From positions 2,480,001-2,544,000 of the forward strand of contig NC_014414.1 in assembly GCF_000152825.2 (NCBI RefSeq): a stretch of 64,000 nucleotides of DNA, written 5' to 3'. Shown piece after piece: positions 8,199 through 16,093 of the stretch. The DNA comes from Parvularcula bermudensis HTCC2503 (GTDB lineage: Bacteria; Pseudomonadota; Alphaproteobacteria; Caulobacterales; Parvularculaceae). The notes under the pieces are model-generated. The model was not told the DNA's origin and did no database searches. It saw nothing but the letters and a program-made list of their open reading frames with translations. Within the stretch, counting starts at the first letter, position 1, and the number at the start of each line of letters is the position of its first letter. Made by a program: the position numbers and the translations under genes.

Positions 8199-9542
8199 TT
8201 ATGACGGCCGCACGAAAGCGATGGACACTTTCAGGCCCGGATTCGTGTTGGCGAGCGTCAGCCGCGCCCCATGGCGGATCGCAACGGCCTGAACATGCCT
8301 CAGCCCGAATCCATGACTGCCGGGGCCAGCCTTGCGGCCCGCGCCGGCGAGTTCGGCAATGCTGGTCGTCGCAACGCCCGGCCCTTCATCCTGAACGATC
8401 ACGCTGAAATGCCGGTCAGTCGCGGCCAGCACCAGCGAAACCGCCGATCCTTCCGGGGCAAATTTCGCGGCATTGGACAGAAGATTCGTGATGGCACTGG
8501 CGAGCAGCGGCGCAGATGCTATGACTTCCATCCGGTCATCCGACGGCAGCTGCAATCCGAACCGGATATCCCGGTCTTCGAACGTATCGGCATAGAGCGT
8601 TGCCACCGAGGCCGCTGTTTCCGCGAGCGAAACGGGCTGCATGGCATAGCCCGGGGTCGCCTCGATCTTCGCCAGTTCCAGAATGTGCGAGACGAGGTCC
8701 AGCAATTGTTCAGCATCCTGCGCTGCGCCGGTATCGCCCGCAGCGAGGAACCGCTCCCGCATGATCGAGACGGCATGGTTTAGCTCGTGCGCTGCGACCT
8801 GGCTATAGGAATCCAGCCCCCGCATCAGGCGCGCCACTTCAGCCAGCGCCTCATTCACATTTGCCCCCAGAGTCGACAGCTCATCGCCTTCAGGGGTGAG
8901 GAAGCCGGGCTCCACACGCGCGGCAATCTCGCCGGTGCGGACGCGGTCGAAAACGCGGTTGAACGCCCGGACGCGGCGCTGGTAGCGGCGATTCAGGAAG
9001 ATGAAGAGCAATGTGCTGACGACACCAAGACACAGGACGGCCCCTACAAGGACCGGCACATAATTCTGAATCAGAGCCTGCCGCGCCGTCAGCCGGCGGC
9101 CGACGAGCAGGAAAAACCCATTATCGACAGCTTCTATCCGCGAGAGCATGGCCCCCTCGCCCAGGCCAAGCTCGGCAGCGTCCATTTCGGTCCATCCCTC
9201 TTCCAGGGGCGTCTCAGAGGGCCAGGACGTTGCATTTCCGGCAACAACACTCCGATCAGACCGGACGAGCATGTAGACGGACTGTGCATCCTCACCGCCA
9301 TCATCGAACAGGCGCTGGCCAAGCGATGCGGTCAGGCTTGCCACGGGCGGCAGGACATCCCGGTCCTGCATCCGCTCTGTCAGCAAGGCGATATCGCGTC
9401 GTATTTCCTCGCGGAGTGTCCGGTCGACCGCGCCATCAATTGCCGCCGTTGCCGCAAGGCCGGCAATCACGGCAAGGCCGAGTGTCACGACCAGATTGAT
9501 CAGAAGGGATATCTGGAAGGGGGACCGAAAACTCCGGATCAA
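8199..9542 (-). CDS. Sensor histidine kinase
   Basis: A 447-residue membrane histidine kinase. A first membrane segment (about 12-34) and a second (about 161-183) bracket a ~125-residue periplasmic sensor; a HAMP-like region follows, then the H-box with HELNHAV (His252), N-box NLLSNAAKF, G1 DEGPGV and G2 GSHGFGLRHV. The likely partner is the OmpR-type regulator encoded divergently at 10507. It follows the lipoprotein gene at 9638 on the same strand, so the lipoprotein could feed the sensor domain. The signal is unknown. Confidence 0.9.
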   Translation of the reverse strand: MIRSFRSPFQISLLINLVVTLGLAVIAGLAATAAIDGAVDRTLREEIRRDIALLTERMQDRDVLPPVASLTASLGQRLFDDGGEDAQSVYMLVRSDRSVVAGNATSWPSETPLEEGWTEMDAAELGLGEGAMLSRIEAVDNGFFLLVGRRLTARQALIQNYVPVLVGAVLCLGVVSTLLFIFLNRRYQRRVRAFNRVFDRVRTGEIAARVEPGFLTPEGDELSTLGANVNEALAEVARLMRGLDSYSQVAAHELNHAVSIMRERFLAAGDTGAAQDAEQLLDLVSHILELAKIEATPGYAMQPVSLAETAASVATLYADTFEDRDIRFGLQLPSDDRMEVIASAPLLASAITNLLSNAAKFAPEGSAVSLVLAATDRHFSVIVQDEGPGVATTSIAELAGAGRKAGPGSHGFGLRHVQAVAIRHGARLTLANTNPGLKVSIAFVRPS

Positions 9543-9637
9543 ATCTCAGCGCCTCATCATTCCGGCATTCATGCAACCATCTCGCCCATGTGTACCGGCC
9601 GAGCACATGCGTGTCACATAACCGTTCGGGTTGGCAT

Positions 9638-10423
9638 CTATTCGCTCGCGAGGGCCGTGCCAACGCTCCGCGCATCGCCGCTGACAAAGACGACGACGCT
9701 TACGCGTGATTCGCTCCGGTTGGTGATGACAAGATCGATCTCCGTATGCGTGCCCGCCGGCACAAAGCAGGCAAGGCGCCCGCCATCGGAAACCGTCTCG
9801 CAACCTTCAGCAGCCGTCCCGCCGGATGCCGCTACAGGCAGAACCGAGAGCGCGAGATCCGGCACAAAGCCGGCGAATTCCCGCGACGGTTCGACAAATA
9901 TTGTTGTTCCGGCATCCCTGACGACGGGCAGGCGCAATTCCTCAGTCATGCCGGCCGACAGAAAGATGTCCATCTCCATCCCGACTGTGACATCCACCTT
10001 GCGCAAGGACCTGACCACCCCATTACCGAATAGCCCGGAAAACACACCCTCCCCGGCTGGATTTTCCATCGCGAACATGCGTTCGATCCCGGCGAGGATC
10101 TCTGCATCGTCTGCTGCCATCTCCCGGGTTTCGTCCATCATTATCCGGGTCGATGCAAGGAATGCATCGCGTACTCTGGGGTGAATCCGACTGGATATAT
10201 CCAGGGCCGCCAACACAGTCATACGATCGCGTACCGCTTCGGCCATTCCCGCCGCATCGCTTTCGCTGCGGCGGGCACGGTAAGCTTCTTCGGCGCGGAA
10301 CAGTGACGAAGCGACAGAAGAATCAACAGGCGTATCCGCCATGTCCGGCGCTGGCGTGACAGCACATCCCGCCAGAAAAAGGCAGAGCATTGCCATCGCG
10401 CTGAAATCCCTGAACACCTGCAT
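9638..10423 (-). CDS. Lipoprotein of unknown function beside a two-component system
   Basis: Starting from ATG 10423 (MQVFRDFSAMAML) the protein has a lipoprotein signal with lipobox FLAGC, then about 240 mature residues with no recognised domain. The last ~100 residues look beta-rich with a cysteine pair (GCETV, ACFVP). A longer open frame reaches 10516 but would overlap the divergent regulator start at 10507. Its position directly before the kinase gene, on the same strand, suggests a role in the same envelope pathway. Confidence 0.7.
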   Translation of the reverse strand: MQVFRDFSAMAMLCLFLAGCAVTPAPDMADTPVDSSVASSLFRAEEAYRARRSESDAAGMAEAVRDRMTVLAALDISSRIHPRVRDAFLASTRIMMDETREMAADDAEILAGIERMFAMENPAGEGVFSGLFGNGVVRSLRKVDVTVGMEMDIFLSAGMTEELRLPVVRDAGTTIFVEPSREFAGFVPDLALSVLPVAASGGTAAEGCETVSDGGRLACFVPAGTHTEIDLVITNRSESRVSVVVFVSGDARSVGTALASE

Positions 10424-10506
10424 GCTTCTGCAAACCTCGTTTGTTAGGTGGAGAAACTCAATCGCAGTGCTAGGTAAAAGTGGCAATCCCATAGAGGCGG
10501 GAAAAC

Positions 10507-11214
10507 ATGGATACACGCAATCACGTGCTCGTTGTGGAAGATGATGCCGACATCGCAGGTCTCGTGGTGCACGAGGCCAGCCAGCTCGGATATGACGTCA
10601 CCACAGCTGACACGGTCGATGGCGCCAAGCGCCGGACATCCGAACAGATGCCCGACATCGTGATCCTTGACCGCATGCTGGCTGACGGGAGCGAAGGCCT
10701 CGATTATCTCGCCTGGCTGAATGCGCTGGAAGGCCCGCGCCCCGGAATCCTCGTTACCAGCCGGCTGACTAGCGTCAGCGATCATGTCGCGGGGCTTGAA
10801 GCGGGGGCTGACGACTATATCGACAAGCCCTTCCATCCGGAGGAACTGCGGGCACGCCTGCGTGCGGTTGCACGCCGTGCTTCGTCAAGCCGCGTTCCCA
10901 ACAGCGTTCTGTTCTTCGACACCCTCGAACTCAGGCAGTTGAGCACTACGGCCCTGGTTGGCGATACAAAGCTGGACTTACGCCCGCAAAGCTTTGCGCT
11001 TCTGAACGCCATCGCGACACGGCAGGGCGAATGGGTCAGCCGGAAGGCGCTCTGGCGCGAGGTCTGGACCGACTACCCGAACCTTCCCCCACAGGACACG
11101 GTCATTAACACGGCGGTCAGCCGTCTCCGCCGCGTCCTGTCCGCGGTTGGCGGCGCCCCCGGCCTCCTCAGCGAGGATCTCGGCTATCGTCTGGTGCCTG
11201 GCTCACAGGCTTAG
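10507..11214 (+). CDS. OmpR-family response regulator
   Basis: The 235-residue protein has a receiver domain with the acidic pocket EDD (11-13), phosphoacceptor Asp55 (IVILDRML), a T/S pair at 84-85 and Lys107 (YIDKPF), followed by a winged-helix DNA-binding domain (about 135-230: LDLRPQSFALLNAI ... DTVINTAVSRLRRVL). It is preceded by a purine-rich ribosome site (GAGGCGGGAAA). Encoded back to back with the lipoprotein/kinase genes, it probably controls them from the 84-bp divergent intergenic stretch. Confidence 0.92.
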   Translation: MDTRNHVLVVEDDADIAGLVVHEASQLGYDVTTADTVDGAKRRTSEQMPDIVILDRMLADGSEGLDYLAWLNALEGPRPGILVTSRLTSVSDHVAGLEAGADDYIDKPFHPEELRARLRAVARRASSSRVPNSVLFFDTLELRQLSTTALVGDTKLDLRPQSFALLNAIATRQGEWVSRKALWREVWTDYPNLPPQDTVINTAVSRLRRVLSAVGGAPGLLSEDLGYRLVPGSQA

Positions 11215-11271
11215 TGTGCCACCCGCCCCGAACGACCGAAAGCATCAAATCAATTACCGTGGAGACAGCAT

Positions 11272-11778
11272 ATGAGCGATGGCATCATCGGAAAATTCAA
11301 GCAATCACGCCCTCTTCAGGTCGGTCTTGCCCTTGCTATTGCGTACATCGTGCTGACTTGGGGATTGTATCAGAGCTGGCTGGGCTCGGTTGAGGACTTC
11401 CTGAATGGTGCGACGAGCGGGCTCTCACGGGACGATCCTGACCGTACACGGCGCATTATTGACGCAACCGGCAATGCACCGGAATGGCCGCTCATCCTGA
11501 AGATGCTGGCTTATCCGATTCCGGGTCCCGCGACCGTCGAGAATGGCGGCGCGATGCCCTTCTGGGCGGTCGCACTGCAGGGAATCTGGCTCGGCGTTGT
11601 TGGCTGGTCGGGCTTCAGCCGGACGAATGGCATGCTGCTCGTCCTTTCCGCATTTCCCTTTGCGGTCCTCGTGCTGATAAGCGGGAATGTATTTGCCAGC
11701 CTGTTTCTGGGCGCACTCGGCCCGGTCATCGTAAGCCTTGTCTGGTGGATACTCAGCCCCTTCGCCAAGCCCGCATAG
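11272..11778 (+). CDS. Integral membrane protein of unknown function (168 aa)
   Basis: Three to four hydrophobic segments are visible (about 17-37, 98-115, 120-138, 143-160), separated by a polar loop of about 60 residues. A good ribosome-binding site (GGAGA) precedes ATG 11272. No family is recognised. It follows the response regulator by 57 bases on the same strand and may be co-transcribed. Confidence 0.7.
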   Translation: MSDGIIGKFKQSRPLQVGLALAIAYIVLTWGLYQSWLGSVEDFLNGATSGLSRDDPDRTRRIIDATGNAPEWPLILKMLAYPIPGPATVENGGAMPFWAVALQGIWLGVVGWSGFSRTNGMLLVLSAFPFAVLVLISGNVFASLFLGALGPVIVSLVWWILSPFAKPA

Positions 11779-11810
11779 GAAAGCGCGTCAGACCGCGCGG
11801 GGGGCATATT

Positions 11811-12596
11811 TCAGTCCCCGTCATATGCGCCGCCCCGGTACGGAATGTGGCAATCGGACTCGACCGTCACGAAGTATCGCGGGCGACCCGGATTGAACAC
11901 GAGCGCGGTCAGTCCGCCACCATGCACGGCGCCGGTATCGATCCCCGTTGCGTGGGGGAATTCCGCCGGTCCATCCGGAAAGGGCTGGTGCCCGAAAACG
12001 ACATGCCCGAAACGCCCGTCATAGACTTCCGCCCAGAAGGGGTCTCCTTCGGCCTGCTTGCCAAGAGCGAGAAATTCCCCGGTGTCCGCATCGAGGTACC
12101 GCGTGCGCAGGATCTTCTGAAGCCGCTTTGATTCATGGCCGGCGAGCATGGACGCGGCTTCGAGAGAAGCCGGAAACTCCTGCATCGTTCCGGGGATGCC
12201 ACCATGGACGATCAGCACGCCATAGGCCGCGCAGCGGTGGAATGGCACGGACCAGTCCAGGAACGCCTGACCGCGATCGTCCAATTGTGACCTCAGGTCC
12301 GCAAGTTCGGGCGCGCGCTCGGCCTGTGCCTTTGCCACGGCAGGACGCACAACGAGGTTGCGAAGATAGCGGCGCATGCGGTCTTCATGGTTTCCCTCGA
12401 CGAGCACCACTTCGCAGCCCGCGCTGCGACGAAGGTCTTCGACATATGAAACCACGCCTGCCGGGTCCGGCCCCTTGTCGATCAGGTCGCCAACAAAGAC
12501 GACCTTGTCGGAAGGCTGAAGATCCAGCTCGCGGACAAGCAAACGCAGGGGCGCGAGCATCCCGTGTACATCGCCAATGATGCATAAGCGGCTCAT
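11811..12596 (-). CDS. Metallophosphoesterase (PrpA-like)
   Basis: The calcineurin-like phosphoesterase motifs are in order: IGDVHG (7-12), GDLIDKGPD (36-44), GNHEDR (about 68-73), a C-terminal VIVHGG-like element (LIVHGGIP) and FGHQPF. The 261-residue length fits bacterial serine/threonine or diadenosine-type phosphatases. It should bind two divalent metals and hydrolyse phosphoesters in the cytoplasm; the substrate cannot be read from sequence. It sits in a minus-strand stretch with the unknown gene at 12643, 46 bases away. Confidence 0.85.
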   Translation of the reverse strand: MSRLCIIGDVHGMLAPLRLLVRELDLQPSDKVVFVGDLIDKGPDPAGVVSYVEDLRRSAGCEVVLVEGNHEDRMRRYLRNLVVRPAVAKAQAERAPELADLRSQLDDRGQAFLDWSVPFHRCAAYGVLIVHGGIPGTMQEFPASLEAASMLAGHESKRLQKILRTRYLDADTGEFLALGKQAEGDPFWAEVYDGRFGHVVFGHQPFPDGPAEFPHATGIDTGAVHGGGLTALVFNPGRPRYFVTVESDCHIPYRGGAYDGD

Positions 12597-12642
12597 TCCC
12601 TAGCCTCACCCACATTCCAAACAGACCCGGCAATCCCGCAGC

Positions 12643-13653
12643 TCAACTGCCGGCACCCTTCACCTTTTCGAGCAGATCGCCAAGCCTGTCCTTCGATTTG
12701 ACGTATGCGCCCTTGCCGCGCAGCCCCTTGTAGGAAAGCCAATGCGGCTGCATCTCACTGAACAGTTCTTCGACAATAGCCTGACTCCCCTCCGGCCATT
12801 CGGATACCGGAATATCCTCAAGCATATAAGCTGCCTTCGCCGCCATGAACTTGTCGGCAGAGCGCAGTCCCCAGGCCATGAAATCACGCCGGTCCTGCGG
12901 ACTTCTGAGAATATGCACCCGTTCAGATATGACCACATCAAGGATCGCCTTCTGCGTCTTCGTGTACTCCTCTGTTCGCGAAAGCGGCCCGGAAAGCTGT
13001 TCGGGAGGCAAACAGCTCCGCGCCCATGCGATAAAGCGCTGGCATTGCTCATCACTCACGTTCAGCAGCCAATAGCGGGCGTTGGATAGCACGAGGTCAG
13101 GCCGGCGCGTGACGAAACTCATATACAGGTCGAATTCGTCCGCGCCGTAGAACCAGCCGGCAATGGATATGAGATAAACGAAATCCGCGCGGGATTTGTC
13201 GCCCAGTGCGTCCTCGATTGCCTTCCGGTACCTTTCTTCCTGGAAAAGGCCGGACAGCGCCTGAATGGACTGACGCAACCATGGGAGATGATCCGGACCT
13301 TCGCCCTCTTGCTCATAGTCGAAGAAGCCTTCGATAATGTCGAACACATAAAAGAGGTCATCGAGATCGAGATCCGTCTCCGCTATGCGGCCAACAAGGA
13401 CAGAAAACGCTCTCAGCGCCTCGTCATAATGGTCATCCTGCTTCCAGAAGAGAGTCTGAGCGGCATCGGCATAGAAGAGCAGGAGGTTGTAGACGACATC
13501 CCTGCCCGGATACTCTGCAGCGAGCCGTTCACAGAAGTCTTCTTTATACAGATCGTCCAGATAGATGCGAAGATCGTATTCGAACCCGGCGCCCGGCGTG
13601 CCCGAACTGAAAAACCGAGTGGCGAATGGGTGGGATGATTGCCCGGAAGGCAT
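12643..13653 (-). CDS. Hypothetical protein (336 aa) with a broken second copy at 21.6 kb
   Basis: A soluble, helical, acidic protein with no signal peptide. I recognise no family. The C-terminal third (HILRSPQDRRDFMAWGLRS, DKFMAAKAAYMLEDIPVSEW) is closely repeated in the fragment at 21596-22033, so this family has been duplicated nearby. Helical repeat character (alternating F/Y/L and D/E) suggests an alpha-solenoid-like or TPR-like fold, which is a guess. It lies upstream of the phosphoesterase on the same strand. Confidence 0.7.
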   Translation of the reverse strand: MPSGQSSHPFATRFFSSGTPGAGFEYDLRIYLDDLYKEDFCERLAAEYPGRDVVYNLLLFYADAAQTLFWKQDDHYDEALRAFSVLVGRIAETDLDLDDLFYVFDIIEGFFDYEQEGEGPDHLPWLRQSIQALSGLFQEERYRKAIEDALGDKSRADFVYLISIAGWFYGADEFDLYMSFVTRRPDLVLSNARYWLLNVSDEQCQRFIAWARSCLPPEQLSGPLSRTEEYTKTQKAILDVVISERVHILRSPQDRRDFMAWGLRSADKFMAAKAAYMLEDIPVSEWPEGSQAIVEELFSEMQPHWLSYKGLRGKGAYVKSKDRLGDLLEKVKGAGS

Positions 13654-13686
13654 TCTGACAGGTATCCTTTTACTTGTACTGGTTCT

Positions 13687-13935
13687 CTAGCTTGGCGAAC
13701 GCTCCGGAGCGTTGCAATCGCTCTCGGACTGTTCCGGTTCCGGATCGCGCTGAGGCTTCCTGTAGCAGACAAAAGGGCAGATAAGGACGGGCTGGCCCTC
13801 ATACTCCCTGTCACAACATGTGCGCACCTTCGACTCCCATGCGGCGGGCTCCTCCGATGAGGACGCTGTCGCACAGGCTGAAAGGCCAAGCAGCACCGGA
13901 AAAAGTATGCGCCGGTAATGTGAATCAGCTTTCAT
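13687..13935 (-). CDS. Small cysteine-rich lipoprotein (82 aa)
   Basis: A basic start and hydrophobic stretch end in a lipobox (LLGLSAC, Cys20). The mature 60-odd residues contain five further cysteines (TCCDRE, LICPFVCYR, SDCNA), suggesting disulfides or metal binding in the periplasm. It is the neighbour of other lipoprotein genes on this strand. No family recognised. Confidence 0.6.
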   Translation of the reverse strand: MKADSHYRRILFPVLLGLSACATASSSEEPAAWESKVRTCCDREYEGQPVLICPFVCYRKPQRDPEPEQSESDCNAPERSPS

Positions 13936-13981
13936 TCAGAATGCACGCCTTCTCGGCAATACGAGGGAACACGAAGCCTGA

Positions 13982-15439
13982 CTATTGGCTAAATAGGCAA
14001 GCCGCATGAAACCCTCCCAGCCCCTTTTCACTGGCTTCTGACCCAAAATCGCCCAGCATCACTGTCCGAACAGCGCCGTTTTGCCTGATGTCCGCGTAGA
14101 TCTTGATAGTCTTTGAGTGCATCGCATCTTCTAGTGAGAGAAAACTGATCCCCATTCTGGTCAACGCTTCTACGGATGTTCCAAAAAGTTCGGCCTGACG
14201 CCGCGTTCGCTCCAGCAACGCCGGATCCTGAATATATTTATTATCGAGTTTTGATGGGATCATATCTGCGAATATGATCCGCAGTGTGTTGGTATACCGA
14301 GTATTGTCGATGACTTCTAACGCGGCGTGGTGGGTAATGGTGCCGCGCTCCGTTTCTATTCGGACTGGCACATGATTGTTTCGCATAACCCAAGCGGCAT
14401 TTGTTCCCGGAGAAGCCGCGTGGGTGATTGTCACGTAAATCGACTGATAGCCCGATAGGTTGTGGCAAAGCATCTTGCTCTTGAAAAGAAGCCCACGGTC
14501 ACGGAAGCGTCGATCAACACCAAAGTACTTTCCGCTCACGCCTTCCAATGTCCCCCAACGCTCTCTGTCAATTAGAGCATTGATATCGTAGGCTTCGCGG
14601 TGCAAGTCGGACAGCTCTTGCTGCAATACGGCATATTGTTCGGCAGTTGAAACATTTGTCTCTTTAGGTGCCGCGTCATTTTGAGAGGCTTGTCGTGCAG
14701 CTCGCGCTTCAGCCAACTCTACCGCTTCGTTTCTCGCCTCAGCCGCAAGTTCCTCGGTTCGCGCCGTACGCAGGACGTCGCCAGCGCGAGCGGCCTCGAA
14801 TAGCTGAGCTCGTTCGTCCTTTGCATGAGCTTTTATTTTATATTCGTCGCACTCAAGTTCGCTGTGGCCCTTCGCTTCCGTTGCCTCGGCAAGGACCAGC
14901 ATGGCTATCCCGGCTTTTCTCGTGAAGGCGTGTCCGGAGGCGCGCATCGAAGCGAACTGCGAAAACTCATCATGCAAGCCCTTTCCTTGTTGAAGGAGAG
15001 TGGAGCAAATGCCGAAGACATCATTGGAGACAAAACTGGCAAACAGCAATTGGCCCGCCTGCCCCTCTTGTTCTGCAACAGACACGAACATGGTTGTGTC
15101 GCCATCTTCAAAAACCGATTTGGAGAAATTTCGATTTGCCTGCCAGTCTTCGTGCGGTTCTTTGTATGTCGCCATTCGGTCAATCGGTACCAGTCCTATA
15201 TTGAACACGCGAAACTTTTGCTCAAACGAGTTTGGTTCAGCATCCCGGAAGACGGGCCGATATTGGTTTTCAGAATTGATTTCGTAAATTCCGAGCGGCC
15301 CGAATTCATCACTTATCGATACAAGTTCGCTCTTAACCGGGATAAAATAATCCTCGGCCATGTAAATTCTGTCTTCCGATTGCCAGCAGCCCGCGAGCGC
15401 GAACGCAGAAATCAGTAATATCACTCGGCTCATAATCAT
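13982..15439 (-). CDS. Lipoprotein of unknown function with coiled-coil middle
   Basis: From ATG 15439 (or 15433) the protein starts MIMSRVILLISAFALAGCW, a lipoprotein signal with lipobox ALAGC. The open frame runs further upstream but without a signal-like start. About residues 215-300 form a charged, Ala/Glu/Arg-rich segment (AEARNEAVELAEARAARQA) likely to be coiled coil; the C-terminal ~170 residues look globular and beta-rich. Total about 485 residues. No known domain is recognised. It is one of a run of envelope proteins. Confidence 0.7.
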   Translation of the reverse strand: MIMSRVILLISAFALAGCWQSEDRIYMAEDYFIPVKSELVSISDEFGPLGIYEINSENQYRPVFRDAEPNSFEQKFRVFNIGLVPIDRMATYKEPHEDWQANRNFSKSVFEDGDTTMFVSVAEQEGQAGQLLFASFVSNDVFGICSTLLQQGKGLHDEFSQFASMRASGHAFTRKAGIAMLVLAEATEAKGHSELECDEYKIKAHAKDERAQLFEAARAGDVLRTARTEELAAEARNEAVELAEARAARQASQNDAAPKETNVSTAEQYAVLQQELSDLHREAYDINALIDRERWGTLEGVSGKYFGVDRRFRDRGLLFKSKMLCHNLSGYQSIYVTITHAASPGTNAAWVMRNNHVPVRIETERGTITHHAALEVIDNTRYTNTLRIIFADMIPSKLDNKYIQDPALLERTRRQAELFGTSVEALTRMGISFLSLEDAMHSKTIKIYADIRQNGAVRTVMLGDFGSEASEKGLGGFHAACLFSQ

Positions 15440-15658
15440 GATCTGATCAATCTTGTCTTTGGTGTTTCCAAGATATTCTCCCACATCGCCCGAAAGAGGC
15501 GGTGAAAAATGCGGCGCTTGAACTCGTAGATCTATCAAACCAATGCCTTGGCCCACATTGATTCTGGCATTGCAATTCCAGTAATCGGTGAGCGTATCGT
15601 CTTCGGCATTTTGACGCTTAATAGACGTGCGGCCTCATCTTTCTTTCGAAAAAAACTA

Positions 15659-15955
15659 CTATTCTTCCGATAACTTACTCACAAATATACTTGGAACTGG
15701 TTTCTTGCTCTCGCATGCTTCCTCATCGACGCAAGACAATGCCTTTGCGAGCAATCTATAGTCAGGGGTGAAACATCCCGTCGCAAAATTGTTGAACCAT
15801 ACCTCGTACTGCTCGGCTGGCGAGACCGCTCTAGGCGGCGCAACATCGGAGATTTCCGTCTCGCGCCCTGCCGGCCGATGAGCGCACGATGAGATGACCA
15901 TCGGCACCAATAGAAACGCAATAACGGCTTCGTATATGTTCCAACTGGGTATCAT
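15659..15955 (-). CDS. Small lipoprotein (98 aa)
   Basis: From ATG 15955 (MIPSWNIYEAVIAFLL) there is a hydrophobic signal ending in VISSCAHRP, a plausible lipobox. The mature part has three more cysteines (TGCFT, LSCVDEEACES). An upstream ATG at 16018 would add 21 residues that do not improve the signal. Between 15440 and 15658 I see no gene. Family unknown. Confidence 0.55.
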   Translation of the reverse strand: MIPSWNIYEAVIAFLLVPMVISSCAHRPAGRETEISDVAPPRAVSPAEQYEVWFNNFATGCFTPDYRLLAKALSCVDEEACESKKPVPSIFVSKLSEE

Positions 15956-16093
15956 TCCGTTCCATTTCGTTGCGTCCGCTAAGCCTCTAAGCTTTCTCCA
16001 AATTGACCATCTGAACAACTAACCATTCGGGTTACACGCCTGCGTGAGAGCCTCACAGTTCATCCTGCCTCCCACACCAATCGCTTCAGAAGC

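Noticed and set aside
8787-10184. Long plus-strand open frame (465 codons) across the kinase and lipoprotein genes
   Set aside because: It is antisense to genes with clear motifs, and its translation is rich in R, P, S and H without domains. High GC makes such shadows common.
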